A stretch of 64,000 nucleotides of DNA from contig CAWCXA010000012.1 in the NCBI GenBank assembly GCA_963799425.1, forward strand, positions 372,001-436,000. The letters are read 5' to 3'. The notes under the pieces are model-generated. The model was given only the letters and a program-made list of their open reading frames with translations. It did not search any database and was not told where the DNA came from. Numbering within the stretch: the stretch's first letter is position 1; each line of letters starts with the position of its first letter. A program made the translations under genes and the position numbers. Positions 1 to 9,214 of the stretch are shown piece by piece. Source of the DNA: CAVWSM01 sp963799425 (lineage in GTDB: Bacteria; Actinomycetota; Actinomycetes; Jiangellales; Jiangellaceae).

Positions 1-1203
1 GTCGATCGCGGCGTCGACGCTGTCAGCGCGTACGACCGACAGCACCGGCCCGAAGATCTCCTGCTGGTAGACGTCCATCTCGGGTGTTACCCGATCGATG
101 ACGGTCGGGCCGACCCAGAAGCCGCCGTCGTAGCCCGGCACTGTGTAGTCGCGTCCGTCGATTGTGAGCCGCGCACCCTGCTGCTCCCCCGAGCCGATCA
201 GCCCGACGATGCGTTCGCGGGCCTGCGGGGTCACCACCGGGCCCATCTCGCTCGCGTTGTCGCGGCCCGGGCCGACGCGGACCTTGCCGGCCTTGGCGGT
301 GACAGCCTCGACAAGCGCATCGGCGGCGTCGCCGACCGTGACGGCGGTGGAGATCGCCATGCACCTCTCCCCCGCCGAGCCGAAGGCCGCGGCCACAAGG
401 TGGTCGGACGAGAAGTCGATGTCGGCGTCGGGAAGCACGATCGCGTGGTTCTTGGCTCCGCCTAGCGCCTGCACGCGCTTGCCTGCCGCGGTGCCGCGCT
501 GGTGGATGTAACGCGCGATCGGCGTCGAGCCGACGAACGAGACTGCCGCGATGCCCGGGTGGTCGAGTATCGCGTCGACCGCCTCTTTGTCGCCGTGCAC
601 CACGTTGAACACGCCGTCGGGCAGGCCGGCCTCGGCCCACAGCCGGGCGACGAGCACCGATGCGGACGGGTCACGCTCGCTGGGCTTGAGGACGAAGGTG
701 TTGCCGCACGCGATGGCAATCGGGTGCATCCACATCGGCACCATGGCCGGGAAGTTGAACGGGGTGATGCCCGCGACGACGCCTAGCGGCTCTCGGTATG
801 AAAAGACGTCGACACCGGTCGACACCTCGTTGGAGTAGTCACCCTTGGTCAGCTGCGGGATGCCGCAGGCGAACTCCACGATCTCCAATCCCCGCTGCAC
901 CTCGCCCAGCGCGTCGGAGACCACCTTGCCGTGCTCGTCGGCGATGATCTCGGCGAGGTCGCCGGCGCGCGCCTCGACCAGCTGGCGGAACGCGAACAAC
1001 ACCTTGGTCCGCGTCGACAGCGAGGCCTGCCCCCACTGCTCGAACGCCTTCGCGGCGGCCTCGACAGCCGCCTCGACGTCGGCCGGCGTCGCGAGCAGGA
1101 CCTGTGCCTGCTGCTCGCCCGTGGCTGGGTTGTAGACAGGACCGACCCGGGTGGACGACCCGGCGGTTGGCTGGCCGCCGATCCAGTGCTCGATGGTACG
1201 CAT
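1..1203 (-). CDS. iolA: Methylmalonate-semialdehyde dehydrogenase, 3' end outside window
   Basis: CoA-acylating aldehyde dehydrogenase of the MmsA/IolA family; it oxidises (methyl)malonate semialdehyde to acetyl- or propionyl-CoA, the last step of inositol (and valine) breakdown. The 401 codons in the window start at ATG (MRTIEHWIGGQ) behind a GAGGGGAA ribosome site. The reading frame shows the PFNFPAMVP substrate loop, FVGSTPIARYIH of the NAD fold, and the catalytic cysteine in GSAGERCMAIS. Roughly the last 100 residues lie beyond position 1. It is the last visible gene of the leftward inositol operon, 24 bp after iolD, which favours IolA over a valine-pathway MmsA role. Confidence 0.93.
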   Translation of the reverse strand, partial: MRTIEHWIGGQPTAGSSTRVGPVYNPATGEQQAQVLLATPADVEAAVEAAAKAFEQWGQASLSTRTKVLFAFRQLVEARAGDLAEIIADEHGKVVSDALGEVQRGLEIVEFACGIPQLTKGDYSNEVSTGVDVFSYREPLGVVAGITPFNFPAMVPMWMHPIAIACGNTFVLKPSERDPSASVLVARLWAEAGLPDGVFNVVHGDKEAVDAILDHPGIAAVSFVGSTPIARYIHQRGTAAGKRVQALGGAKNHAIVLPDADIDFSSDHLVAAAFGSAGERCMAISTAVTVGDAADALVEAVTAKAGKVRVGPGRDNASEMGPVVTPQARERIVGLIGSGEQQGARLTIDGRDYTVPGYDGGFWVGPTVIDRVTPEMDVYQQEIFGPVLSVVRADSVDAAID

Positions 1204-1227
1204 CCGGGTTCCCCTCGCTGTTGGTGG

Positions 1228-3108
1228 TCATAGGTAGGGGCGCTGGTCACGCTTTGCCTCTTCGTACGCCGCGCGTGCCTGCCGTGTCGACTCGAGCGCG
1301 GCTACCTGTGCGACGGGGACATCCCACCACGCCTCGCTGCTGGGTGAGTCGACCAGCGGGTCTGTCTCGACGTGTACGACGACGGGTCCCCCGTGATGCT
1401 GCCTGGCCTCCTGAAGGGCCTTGCGGAACTCGTCGACCCCGCTGGCCCGCAGAACGCGGGCGCCCAGGCTGGCCGCATTGGCCGCCAGGTCGACGGGCAG
1501 CGTCTCGCCGTCGAGGCGGCCGGTGCGCGCGTTGCGGCTGCGGTAGGCGGTGCCGAAACGCAGCGAACCCAGGCTTTCCGATAGCGCCCCGATCGACTGG
1601 AAGCCGTGGTTCTGCACGAGGACCACGATGAGTTTGATGTGCTCCTGGACGGCGGTGACGAGCTCCTGCGCCATCATGAGGTAGGAGCCGTCGCCGACGA
1701 GCACGTACACGTCACGGTCGGGGCTGGCCATCTTGGCACCCAGCCCGCCCGCGATCTCGTAGCCCATGGTCGAGTAGCCGTATTCGACGTGGTAGCCCTT
1801 GGCATCCCGGGTGCGCCACAGCTTGTGCAGGTCACCGGGCATGGAGCCTGCAGCGCAGAGCACGACGTCGGTGGGTGCCGCCGTCTCGTTGACCACGCCG
1901 AGGATCTCGCTCTGGGCAGGCAGCGGGCCGTGCCCGAGTGAGTAGGCGTGCTCTACGGTGGTGTCCCACGCTGCCGCGAGCGCTTGGTACGACGATCTGT
2001 ACGCCGGGTCAGTGGTCCATCCGGCCAACGGGTCAAGCAGTGCCGTCAAGGCTTCCCGCGCGTCGGCGACGATCGGGAGGCCCGCGTGCTTGGCGGCGTC
2101 GAAACCAGCGATGTTGATGTTGACGAACTGCACGCCGTCATGCTGGAACGCCGTCCGCGATGCTGTCGTGAAGTCGCTGTAGCGAGTGCCGACCCCGATA
2201 ACTACGTCGGCGTCTCGCGCCACCCGGTTGGCAGCAGTCGTGCCGGTCGCGCCGATAGCGCCGAGCGCCTGGGGGTGGTCGTACGGCAGGGATCCCTTGC
2301 CGGCCTGCGTGACTGCGACGGGGATGCCGGTGATTTCTGCAAGCGTGCGCAAGGCGTCGGTGGCCTCGCTGTAGATGACCCCGCCGCCAGCAACGATCAG
2401 CGGGCGCTGCGCGGCACGAACGGTCTGCACTGCACGCGCTAGCAAGGCCGGTTCCGGCCGCGGACGAGGGACATGCCACACCCGCTTGGCGAAGAGCTCG
2501 ACCGGCCAGTCGTGGGCTTCGGTCTGCACGTCCTGCGGCATCGCGATCGTGACGGCGCCAGTATCCGCCGGGTCGGTCAGCACGCGCATGGCGCCGAGCA
2601 GCGCCGAGGGCAGCTGTTCGGCCCGCCAGACCCTGTCGAAGAACCGTGACACGGGGCGGAGCGAGTCGTTGACCGAGACGTCGTACGTGCGTGGGTCCTC
2701 GAGCTCCTGCAGCACGGGCGACGCCACCCGCGTGGCGAACACGTCTCCCGGCAGCAACAGCACAGGTAGGCGGTTGATCGTCGCCAGCGCGGCGCCGGTA
2801 ACCATGTTGGTCGCTCCTGGCCCGATCGACGTGGTGCAGACGAGCGTCGACATGCGATTGCGCATCCGCGCGAACGCGGCGGCGGCGTGCACCATGCCCT
2901 GCTCGTTGCGGGCCTGGTGATACGTCAGGGCACCTGGGTCATCCAGCTCGAGCTCGAGCAGCGCCTCGCCCAGGCCGGCGACGTTGCCGTGACCGAAGAT
3001 GCCGAAGCACCCTTCGAAGAGCCGGTGCTCGACACCGTCGCGCTCGCTCGCCTGCTGTGTGAGAAACCTGACGGCCGCCTGGGCAACAGTCAGTCGCGTC
3101 GTCGCCAC
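1228..3108 (-). CDS. iolD: 3D-(3,5/4)-trihydroxycyclohexane-1,2-dione hydrolase IolD
   Basis: ThDP-dependent hydrolase that opens the ring of the inosose dehydration product to 5-deoxyglucuronate. The 626-residue protein has the family length. The cofactor-activating glutamate sits in YHQARNEQGMVHAA near residue 90, followed by the central domain (LIVAGGGVIYSEA) and the C-terminal ThDP motif beginning GDGSYLMMAQE and ending in NHGFQS. Its ATG lies 1 bp after the iolB stop, so the two are probably translationally coupled. Domain order and the inositol context separate it from acetolactate synthase. Confidence 0.96.
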   Translation of the reverse strand: MATTRLTVAQAAVRFLTQQASERDGVEHRLFEGCFGIFGHGNVAGLGEALLELELDDPGALTYHQARNEQGMVHAAAAFARMRNRMSTLVCTTSIGPGATNMVTGAALATINRLPVLLLPGDVFATRVASPVLQELEDPRTYDVSVNDSLRPVSRFFDRVWRAEQLPSALLGAMRVLTDPADTGAVTIAMPQDVQTEAHDWPVELFAKRVWHVPRPRPEPALLARAVQTVRAAQRPLIVAGGGVIYSEATDALRTLAEITGIPVAVTQAGKGSLPYDHPQALGAIGATGTTAANRVARDADVVIGVGTRYSDFTTASRTAFQHDGVQFVNINIAGFDAAKHAGLPIVADAREALTALLDPLAGWTTDPAYRSSYQALAAAWDTTVEHAYSLGHGPLPAQSEILGVVNETAAPTDVVLCAAGSMPGDLHKLWRTRDAKGYHVEYGYSTMGYEIAGGLGAKMASPDRDVYVLVGDGSYLMMAQELVTAVQEHIKLIVVLVQNHGFQSIGALSESLGSLRFGTAYRSRNARTGRLDGETLPVDLAANAASLGARVLRASGVDEFRKALQEARQHHGGPVVVHVETDPLVDSPSSEAWWDVPVAQVAALESTRQARAAYEEAKRDQRPYL

Positions 3109-3109
3109 G

Positions 3110-3979
3110 TCAGCTCCTCTTTCCGGTCGCGGTGGTCAAGGGCAGTCGCGGATCGGTCGGCTGCGAGGACCACGTGGCCCGCACCCACGAATGCGCCGGG
3201 TCGTCGCACGCAAGCCACACTCGCTGCCCGGGGCCTGCCATCACGTTGAGGTAATAGAGGTCGTAACCGGGCGCCGCAACCGATGGGCCATGCCAGCCGT
3301 GCGGCACGAGCACGACGTCGCCGCCGCGCACCTCGGCCAGGAGGTCGATGGGGCGTTGTGGTGTGCCGTAGACACGCTGGAAGCCGAACCCCCCGTTTGC
3401 CACCTCGAAGTAGTAGATCTCCTCCAGCGCGGACTCCTCCCCCGGTCGCTCCTCGTCATGCTTGTGCGGTGGGTAGGACGACCAGTTGCCTGCGGGCGTG
3501 AGCACCTCCACCGCGATCAACCGGTCGGCGTCGAAGGAGTCGGCTGAGCAGAAGTTGTTGACCTGCCGGCTGCTGGCACCCGCGCCACGGATCTCGACCG
3601 GGACGTCCTCCGCCTTGCGGTAACGCGGCTGGAGTCGGCGCCCGCACCGCGCCCCGGCAAGAGCGAAGCGGCCACCACGAGGCGACGAGATGTGAACCGC
3701 CGCATCGCGTGGCACGTAGGCACAGTCGCTCACCCTGCTGAACACGTCGGACCGGCCTTCGAGCTCGAAGGCCTCCCCATCGCACCTGACAGTGCATCCT
3801 CCGGCAAGTGGCAGAACCACCATCTCCTCTGGTCCGGTGTCGAGGCGGAGCGCACCTCCAGGTTGGAGGTCCACGATGCGTAGCGAGGGGTATCCCCAAC
3901 CGGCGTCGTCGGGTGTGATCTCGACGGTGTAGGGCCCACGACTCGCGGTCCCGGCTGGCCGGTGCAGGCGACTGCTCAC
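3110..3979 (-). CDS. iolB: 5-deoxy-glucuronate isomerase IolB
   Basis: Cupin-type isomerase converting 5-deoxyglucuronate to 2-deoxy-5-keto-gluconate. I chose the GTG start at 3979 (VSSRLHRPAG), which overlaps the aldolase stop by 4 bp (GTGA) and gives 289 residues, normal for the family; a start further upstream would add a low-complexity arginine-rich stretch. The metal-binding cluster is visible as SSYPPHKHDEERPGEES followed by IYYFEV, and a second conserved patch is VLVPHGWHGPSVAAPGYDLY, ending in the YYLNVMAGPG strand typical of IolB. Confidence 0.95.
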   Translation of the reverse strand: MSSRLHRPAGTASRGPYTVEITPDDAGWGYPSLRIVDLQPGGALRLDTGPEEMVVLPLAGGCTVRCDGEAFELEGRSDVFSRVSDCAYVPRDAAVHISSPRGGRFALAGARCGRRLQPRYRKAEDVPVEIRGAGASSRQVNNFCSADSFDADRLIAVEVLTPAGNWSSYPPHKHDEERPGEESALEEIYYFEVANGGFGFQRVYGTPQRPIDLLAEVRGGDVVLVPHGWHGPSVAAPGYDLYYLNVMAGPGQRVWLACDDPAHSWVRATWSSQPTDPRLPLTTATGKRS

Positions 3980-4860
3980 AGCAGGCTCACCGCTTGTGCA
4001 ATCGCACCGTCCACATCCCCGTCGGCGGGATAGAGCAGCGCGCGGCCGACGACAAGCCCTTGGACGGTCGGCTGCTCGAGCAGCTTGCCCCACCGGGCGA
4101 AAGTCGCCTTGGGGTCATCGGGCACCTCGCCGCCGAGCAGGAGGGCGGGCAGGGTCGATGCCGCAAGTACGCGCTCCATGCCAGCCACTCCGTCGTCGAC
4201 GACCGGCAGCTTGAGCCATGTGTACGCCGATGTTGTTCCGAGCCCGGCGGCGACCGTCACCGACCTGATGACGGCCTCGGTCGACAGGTCGTTGCGCACC
4301 CGACCACCCTGCCGATGCGAGATGAACGGCTCGACCATGGCCATGAGTCGTTGGTTGGCAAGGTCGGAGACGGCCTGCGCGCAGGCCTGCAGCGTCGGAG
4401 CGGTCATCGAGTCGTCCGGATCGATGCGTAGCAGCATCTTGCCGGCGTCGAAACCCATGGAATGCAAGGCGTTTGCGTCGTAGCCAGTAAATCGATCATC
4501 GATCTCGAAGACGGTCCCGGCCAGACCACCGCGGTTCATGGAGCCCACGGCCACCTTCCCGTCGAGTACGCCCATGAGAAGCAGGTCTTCAAGTACGTCG
4601 GCCGTGCCAAGCACTCCGTTGACCTCGGGTCGGGCAAGCGCGATGCCCAGTCGTGCCAAGAGGTTGCCTCGGTCGGCCATGGCCAACGGGTCCGCACCGG
4701 CGCGAAGTGCGCCTCGAGCCGGGTGGTCAGCGGCGATCACCATGAGTCGACCGGTCGGACCGAGCAGCGATGCCGGCCGGAGGCGGGCCGCTGCAGCCGC
4801 AGCCACGGCCTGCGGCTGGTTGACGCGGATGTCGACGAGCTCACGCACGTCAACCGACAT
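3976..4860 (-). CDS. TIM-barrel aldolase (Cgl0158-like), probable DKGP aldolase
   Basis: 294-residue (beta/alpha)8 aldolase-type protein resembling the actinobacterial Cgl0158 / deoxyribose-phosphate-aldolase-like group. Visible barrel segments are RLMVIAADHPARGAL, VNGVLGTADVLEDLLLMG, GFDAGKMLLRIDP with the likely Schiff-base lysine, MAMVEPFISHR, and TTSAYTWLKLPVVDD. It sits between iolC (11-bp overlap) and iolB (4-bp overlap), exactly where cleavage of 2-deoxy-5-keto-gluconate-6-phosphate to DHAP and malonate semialdehyde is needed, and no classical IolJ (class II, FBA-like) is present. Assignment as the IolJ-equivalent aldolase is by context. Confidence 0.78.
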   Translation of the reverse strand: MSVDVRELVDIRVNQPQAVAAAAAARLRPASLLGPTGRLMVIAADHPARGALRAGADPLAMADRGNLLARLGIALARPEVNGVLGTADVLEDLLLMGVLDGKVAVGSMNRGGLAGTVFEIDDRFTGYDANALHSMGFDAGKMLLRIDPDDSMTAPTLQACAQAVSDLANQRLMAMVEPFISHRQGGRVRNDLSTEAVIRSVTVAAGLGTTSAYTWLKLPVVDDGVAGMERVLAASTLPALLLGGEVPDDPKATFARWGKLLEQPTVQGLVVGRALLYPADGDVDGAIAQAVSLL

Positions 4861-5833
4861 TGCTCACCTCCTCCGGTGGATTGGTCGCGCTCCCCAGCAG
4901 AGCCAGCACCTCCGCCTCGGTCGGCATCGCGGTCGAGCATTCCAGCCGGCCGGCCACGATTGCGCCGGCGACGTTGGCAAAGCGCAACACCCGCTGGAGG
5001 GGCCAGCCGGCGAGCAGCCCATGACACAGCGCACCCCCGAAAGCATCCCCCGCACCAAGGCCATTCACTACCTCGACCTGCTGCGGCGGCACTTCGACCG
5101 TCTCGTGCGCCGTGCTCGCAAGCACGCCCTTGGGCCCCTGCTTGACGACGGCGAGATCGACGCCTGACGCGATCAGCGCCGCGGCAGCACGGCGTGGTTC
5201 TCGTTCGCCGACGGCAACCTCGCACTCGTCGAGGTTGCCGATTGCGACTGTTGCTCGCGGCAGAAGCGCGGCCACTTGCGCCCGCGCCTCCTCGGGTGAG
5301 TGCCAGAACATCGGGCGATAGTCGAGATCGACGACGGTGTGCGCACGCCGGCCGCGGGCCTGGAGTGCTGCCAGGTGTGCTGATCGGCTCGGCTCCTGCG
5401 ACATACCCGTGGCCGTCACCCAGAAGACACCGGCGGCTCGGATCGCGTCCAGGTCGAGGCTCTCAGGGGTGATCTGCAGGTCAGCCGCTGTCGGCTGCCG
5501 GCCGTAGAAGTACAGCGGGAAGTTGTCCGGAGGGAAGATCTCGCAGAATGTCACCTGCGTCAGCAGGTCGGGCATCGACGCGATCCATCGGTCGTCGACG
5601 CCGAGACGCCGGGCCTCCCGCCGAATGAAGCGGCCGAACGAGTCATCGCCGGTGCCGGTGATCACGGCGCTTCGTCGTCCGTACCTCGCCGTGGCCACCG
5701 CCACGTTGGTCGCCGATCCGCCGAGGAACTTGCCGAAGGTCTCGACCTGCTCGAAGCCGACGCCGGTCTGCAGCGGATAGATGTCGACGCAGATGCGCCC
5801 GACCGTGATCACGTCGAAGTCGTCGCCGCTCAT
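4850..5833 (-). CDS. iolC: 5-dehydro-2-deoxygluconokinase IolC
   Basis: PfkB/ribokinase-family sugar kinase phosphorylating 2-deoxy-5-keto-gluconate. The 327 residues show the N-terminal signature GRICVDIYP, the substrate-side GGSATNVAVATARYG motif, and the C-terminal anion hole and catalytic aspartate in NGLGAGDAFGGALCHG. The ATG overlaps the iolE stop by 4 bp (ATGA). The lid segment FPPDNFPLYFYGRQPTAADL is characteristic of IolC rather than of 2-keto-3-deoxygluconate kinase. Confidence 0.94.
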   Translation of the reverse strand: MSGDDFDVITVGRICVDIYPLQTGVGFEQVETFGKFLGGSATNVAVATARYGRRSAVITGTGDDSFGRFIRREARRLGVDDRWIASMPDLLTQVTFCEIFPPDNFPLYFYGRQPTAADLQITPESLDLDAIRAAGVFWVTATGMSQEPSRSAHLAALQARGRRAHTVVDLDYRPMFWHSPEEARAQVAALLPRATVAIGNLDECEVAVGEREPRRAAAALIASGVDLAVVKQGPKGVLASTAHETVEVPPQQVEVVNGLGAGDAFGGALCHGLLAGWPLQRVLRFANVAGAIVAGRLECSTAMPTEAEVLALLGSATNPPEEVSNVG

Positions 5834-6703
5834 GCCAGTCCCCGAAGGAAGTCCACGCTCATCTGGACATCCTTGACTGGACCGGAATCGATCGGTTCGG
5901 CCGACAGCACGGCGTCCTGCTCCATCACGTACCAGCCGGCGTAGCCGGACGACTCCAGCGCGCGGACAATCCCGGCTATGTCCACGTCACCTTGGCCGAG
6001 TGGGCGAAAGAGCCCCACACGCACCGCCTGGGCGTAGCTGAGGTCGCCGTCGCGGACGCGAACCGCCAGTGACCCGTCAACGTCCTTGAGGTGCGTGTGC
6101 GCGATGCGGGCGGCGGCGGCAGTGGCCAGCTCGCCCGGGTCGGTGCCGCCGATCAGCAGATGCCCGGTGTCCAGGCAGAGCGCAATCGATGACCCGTCGA
6201 GGACGCGTCGCACGTCGGACGGCGATTCGACGATGGTGCCGACGTGTGGGTGCAGCGTCGCACGGACGCCGCGCCGGTCTGCCAGCTCCGCGAGACGGTC
6301 AAGATTGGTGAGCAGGGTCTTCCACGCCGCGCCATCGAGTGCCGGACGCTCGTCGTAGCCCGCGCGCCCGGTCGCGGCAGCAAGCACGAGCGTGCTGGCG
6401 CCCGCCGCCACGAACGAGTCCAAGACTTGGTCGACCACAGGCAGCGGGTCATGCATCGCCTCGTGCAGCACGACGGGCACGAACCCGCCGACCGCCGCCA
6501 GCCCGTACGACTGCAGCAACCGCGCCTTGTCGCCCGGATCGTCGGGCAGGAACCCTGCGGGGCCGAACTCCGTGGCCGACAGGCCGACGTCGCGCATCTG
6601 CGCGAGCACCTCGATCCGGTACGAGCTGGTAGCCCCAGCCCGGTACCTCGGATACTCCCCACGAGATCGGGGCACCGGCAATGCGAGCGGCGAGCGCCGT
6701 CAT
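5830..6703 (-). pseudogene. iolE: Inosose dehydratase IolE with an apparent 1-nt frameshift
   Basis: AP-endonuclease-like TIM barrel that dehydrates 2-keto-myo-inositol. The true start is ATG at 6703, overlapping the iolG stop by 4 bp; that frame encodes the family N-terminus IAGAPISWGVSEVPGWGYQL and then runs into nonsense. The rest (RIEVLAQMRDVGLSATEFG through LCLDTGHLLIGG and AHTHLKDVDG to the C-terminus) is in the next frame. Dropping a single base near 6622 joins the two with family-like spacing. A TTG-initiated shorter product is possible but would lack the first barrel strand. There is no homopolymer at the junction, so either a sequencing error or a recent natural frameshift is possible; the rest looks intact. 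Confidence 0.82.
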
Positions 6704-7701
6704 GCGGCGCGGACCTCCGCAATCGTGACAGCGCGGTGCTCGAGCCGCGACCGGGTCGCCGCCTCGGCGACGTAGAAGGCCTCGAGCGCCTCAGCCACGG
6801 TGCACGGGTTGTCGCGGCGGCCCTCCACGAGCTCGACAAAGGCGTTGATCTCGGCGACGTAGGCGGGTGTGAAGCGCTCCCAGAAGTTCGGCCAGGCACT
6901 TCCCCCCGGAAACTCGACATCGGGCTCGGCCGACAGGACCGGCGTCCGGTCGTCAAGACCGACCGACCATGTGGCGCGGGTGCCGGCCACGTCCATGCGC
7001 ACGTCGTAGCCCGCGCCGTTGTAGCGAGAGCCCTGGCAGGTCGCGAGAGTCCCGTCGTCGAGGGTTAGCAGGATCACGGACTCGTCGACATCGCCGGCGT
7101 CGCCGAAGAAGGACTCGCCTCGGTTGCCGCCGAGGGCATAGACCTCGACGACCTCGCGACCGGTAACCCAGCGCACGATGTCGAAGTCGTGCACATGGAG
7201 GTCTCGGTAGATGCCGCCCGAGAGAGCGATGTAGGCAGCCGGCGGCGGAGCAGGATCTGCGGTGACGAGATGCACGCGGCGTAGCTCGCCAAGCTCTCCT
7301 GCGGCGACCGCTTGTCGGACCGAGACATAGCCCGCGTCGAAGCGGCGCTGGAACCCGATCTGCACCGGGACACCGGCGGCGGTCACCTCGGCCAGCACGC
7401 GCTGGTGGCCGGCTATGTCGGTTGCCACCGGCTTCTCGCAGAACACCGGAATGCCTCGCCGCACGCCTCGAATGATCATGTCTGGATGGACCGCGGTCGG
7501 CGCAGTGACCACCATGGCATCGGCTCGCGCCATTGCCTCGTCGATGTCGGGTGCCGCCTCAACGCCCAGCTTCTCCGCAACAGCCCTGGCGCGGTCGGGA
7601 TCGGCGTCGACCAGGGCGAGGCTGTCGATTGCAGGATGCCTCCGCACGACATCGGCATGGGCAGCGCCGATGCGCCCGACCCCGACAACCACGACCCGCA
7701 T
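6700..7701 (-). CDS. iolG: Inositol 2-dehydrogenase, Gfo/Idh/MocA family
   Basis: NAD-dependent dehydrogenase oxidising myo-inositol (or a close isomer) to the 2-inosose. The start at 7701 (MRVVVVGVGRIGAAHA) follows GAGGGGAG by about ten bases and begins directly with the Rossmann glycine motif; 333 residues is the usual length. The catalytic lysine is in the CEKPVATD motif and the DLHVHDFDIVRW segment carries the conserved D and H. It is the first gene of the leftward operon, behind a 133-bp region with a perfect spaced inverted repeat. Scyllo- or chiro-inositol preference cannot be excluded. Confidence 0.93.
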   Translation of the reverse strand: MRVVVVGVGRIGAAHADVVRRHPAIDSLALVDADPDRARAVAEKLGVEAAPDIDEAMARADAMVVTAPTAVHPDMIIRGVRRGIPVFCEKPVATDIAGHQRVLAEVTAAGVPVQIGFQRRFDAGYVSVRQAVAAGELGELRRVHLVTADPAPPPAAYIALSGGIYRDLHVHDFDIVRWVTGREVVEVYALGGNRGESFFGDAGDVDESVILLTLDDGTLATCQGSRYNGAGYDVRMDVAGTRATWSVGLDDRTPVLSAEPDVEFPGGSAWPNFWERFTPAYVAEINAFVELVEGRRDNPCTVAEALEAFYVAEAATRSRLEHRAVTIAEVRAA

Positions 7702-7746
7702 GGTGTGGCGCTCCCCTCGCCCCGGCTGCAAGCGACCCACGACCGA

Positions 7747-7825
7747 CTTGTCAGGTTGTCAGACTGTCACATGCAAGCATCTCCGCAGGTCAACGGATCG
7801 TGGTCCACCCGGACAACCTGACAAG
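7747..7825. promoter_or_regulatory. Spaced perfect inverted repeat upstream of iolG, likely operators
   Basis: CTTGTCAGGTTGTC (7747-7760) recurs as its exact reverse complement at 7812-7825, 51 bp apart. Each arm itself contains a TTGTC...GACAA-like half-site arrangement of the sort bound by GntR-family and similar repressors, and a further TGTCA lies at 7765. The pair occupies the only sizeable gap before the inositol operon, so paired operators allowing looping are the natural reading. The regulator is not in the window. Confidence 0.6.
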
Positions 7826-7834
7826 CCGAACTAG

Positions 7835-9214
7835 TCAGGCGGGCGGGATGTTGAGGTTCAGCCTGAACAGGTTGTCGGGGTCGTAGCGACGCTTGATCTG
7901 CGCCAGGCGGTCGAACGTGCTCCCCGGGTAGGCGGCACGCACCATGGCCGGGTCATCGTGTGACACGAAGTTGACGTAGGCGCCCGAGCCGCCATTGCGC
8001 ACCGTCTGCGTCAGGCCCTCCACCCACGGCTCGAACGACTTGGCCTCCTCGACCGAAGTGCCCAGTGCGGCCACGTTGCCCAAGATGGGCGCACTGCGAT
8101 GCGCGAACGCTGTCGCGTCGTCTGGCACGTCGGCCATCGCACCGCCCAGCACCCGCAGCTGGACGACGCGCATCATCGCCGTGGAGGGGGTCTGCAGCTC
8201 GTCGACGATGCGGGTCGCGGTCGCGTGGTCGACCCTGTCGGTGAAAAGCGTGCGACCTGACGCGATCGGATGGTAGCCCTCTGGCTCCGGCGGAAACATC
8301 TCCGCGTAGGAGATCGGCTTGACCATGTCGACGACGGGCTCGGCAAGCGCGCGGAACGGCGCGACCGCCTTTTCGCCGGCGTCGGTGGACCCGGCGTAGG
8401 CGAGGAGGCCGAAAATCACCGGCTTGCCGTGCCATTCCTCCGGGACAAACGGCATCGGTGGTGCCGGCATGACATTGGCAATCGTCGACAGCTCGCGCGG
8501 CGCGGCGTCGGCAGCCTCGACGAACGAGACTATGACGTCAGGGGTCACGGGCAGCATGAGCATGCCGCCCACGACCGATGGCACCTCATGCAGACGGAAC
8601 TTGAACCGGGTGACGACACCGAAGTTGCCGCCCCCGCCACGGATCGCCCAGAACAGATCGGGGTGGTTGTCGGCGTCGACTTGGAGGACGGAGCCATCCG
8701 CGGTGACGACCTCTGCGGCCAGCAGGTTGTCGATCGTGAGGCCGTACTTGCGCAACAGGAAACCGATGCCGCCGCCGAGCGTGATGCCGCCGATGCCGAC
8801 GGACGCGGTGTCACCGAAGCCGGTCGCGAGCCCGTGCCCCGAAGCTTCGGCGGTGTATTCACCTGCAGTCAGCCCACCGCCCGCCCAGGCGGTGCGGTTT
8901 TGCACATCGAGCTCCAGGTCACGCAGCCGGCCCAAGTCGAGGACGACGCCGCCCTCGGACACACCGAATCCGAGGCCGGAATGGCCGCCTGCGCGGACGG
9001 CGAGCTCGAGCCCGCTCTCGCGGGCGAGCGCAATCACCCGTGCGACCCCCGCAGCGCTGTCGGGCTGCACGATGGCCGCGGGTCGGCGGTCGGCGCCGCC
9101 GTAGAACACTTGGCGGGCGGAGTCGTAGCTCTCGTCGCCTGGAGCGATGACCGCTCCGTCGAACTCCGCGCGCAGACTGGGGATGGACAGGTTGGAAGGT
9201 GCCGAAGCCGTCAC
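7835..9214 (-). CDS. FAD-linked oxidoreductase, berberine-bridge-enzyme type
   Basis: 459-residue flavoprotein starting at GTG 9214 behind GAGGAG. The FAD-binding domain has the mono-covalent flavin histidine in RAGGHSGLGFG and the FGDTASVGIGGITLGGGIG loop, where bicovalent homologues carry a cysteine; here that position is not cysteine. WAIRGGGGNFGVVTRF and the C-terminal BBE motif YDPDNLFRLNLNIPP complete the family signature. Such enzymes oxidise sugars, alkaloids or polyketides, and the substrate cannot be told from sequence. No signal peptide, so probably cytoplasmic. The adjacent MFS gene is on the same strand and might export a product. Confidence 0.88.
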   Translation of the reverse strand: MTASAPSNLSIPSLRAEFDGAVIAPGDESYDSARQVFYGGADRRPAAIVQPDSAAGVARVIALARESGLELAVRAGGHSGLGFGVSEGGVVLDLGRLRDLELDVQNRTAWAGGGLTAGEYTAEASGHGLATGFGDTASVGIGGITLGGGIGFLLRKYGLTIDNLLAAEVVTADGSVLQVDADNHPDLFWAIRGGGGNFGVVTRFKFRLHEVPSVVGGMLMLPVTPDVIVSFVEAADAAPRELSTIANVMPAPPMPFVPEEWHGKPVIFGLLAYAGSTDAGEKAVAPFRALAEPVVDMVKPISYAEMFPPEPEGYHPIASGRTLFTDRVDHATATRIVDELQTPSTAMMRVVQLRVLGGAMADVPDDATAFAHRSAPILGNVAALGTSVEEAKSFEPWVEGLTQTVRNGGSGAYVNFVSHDDPAMVRAAYPGSTFDRLAQIKRRYDPDNLFRLNLNIPPA

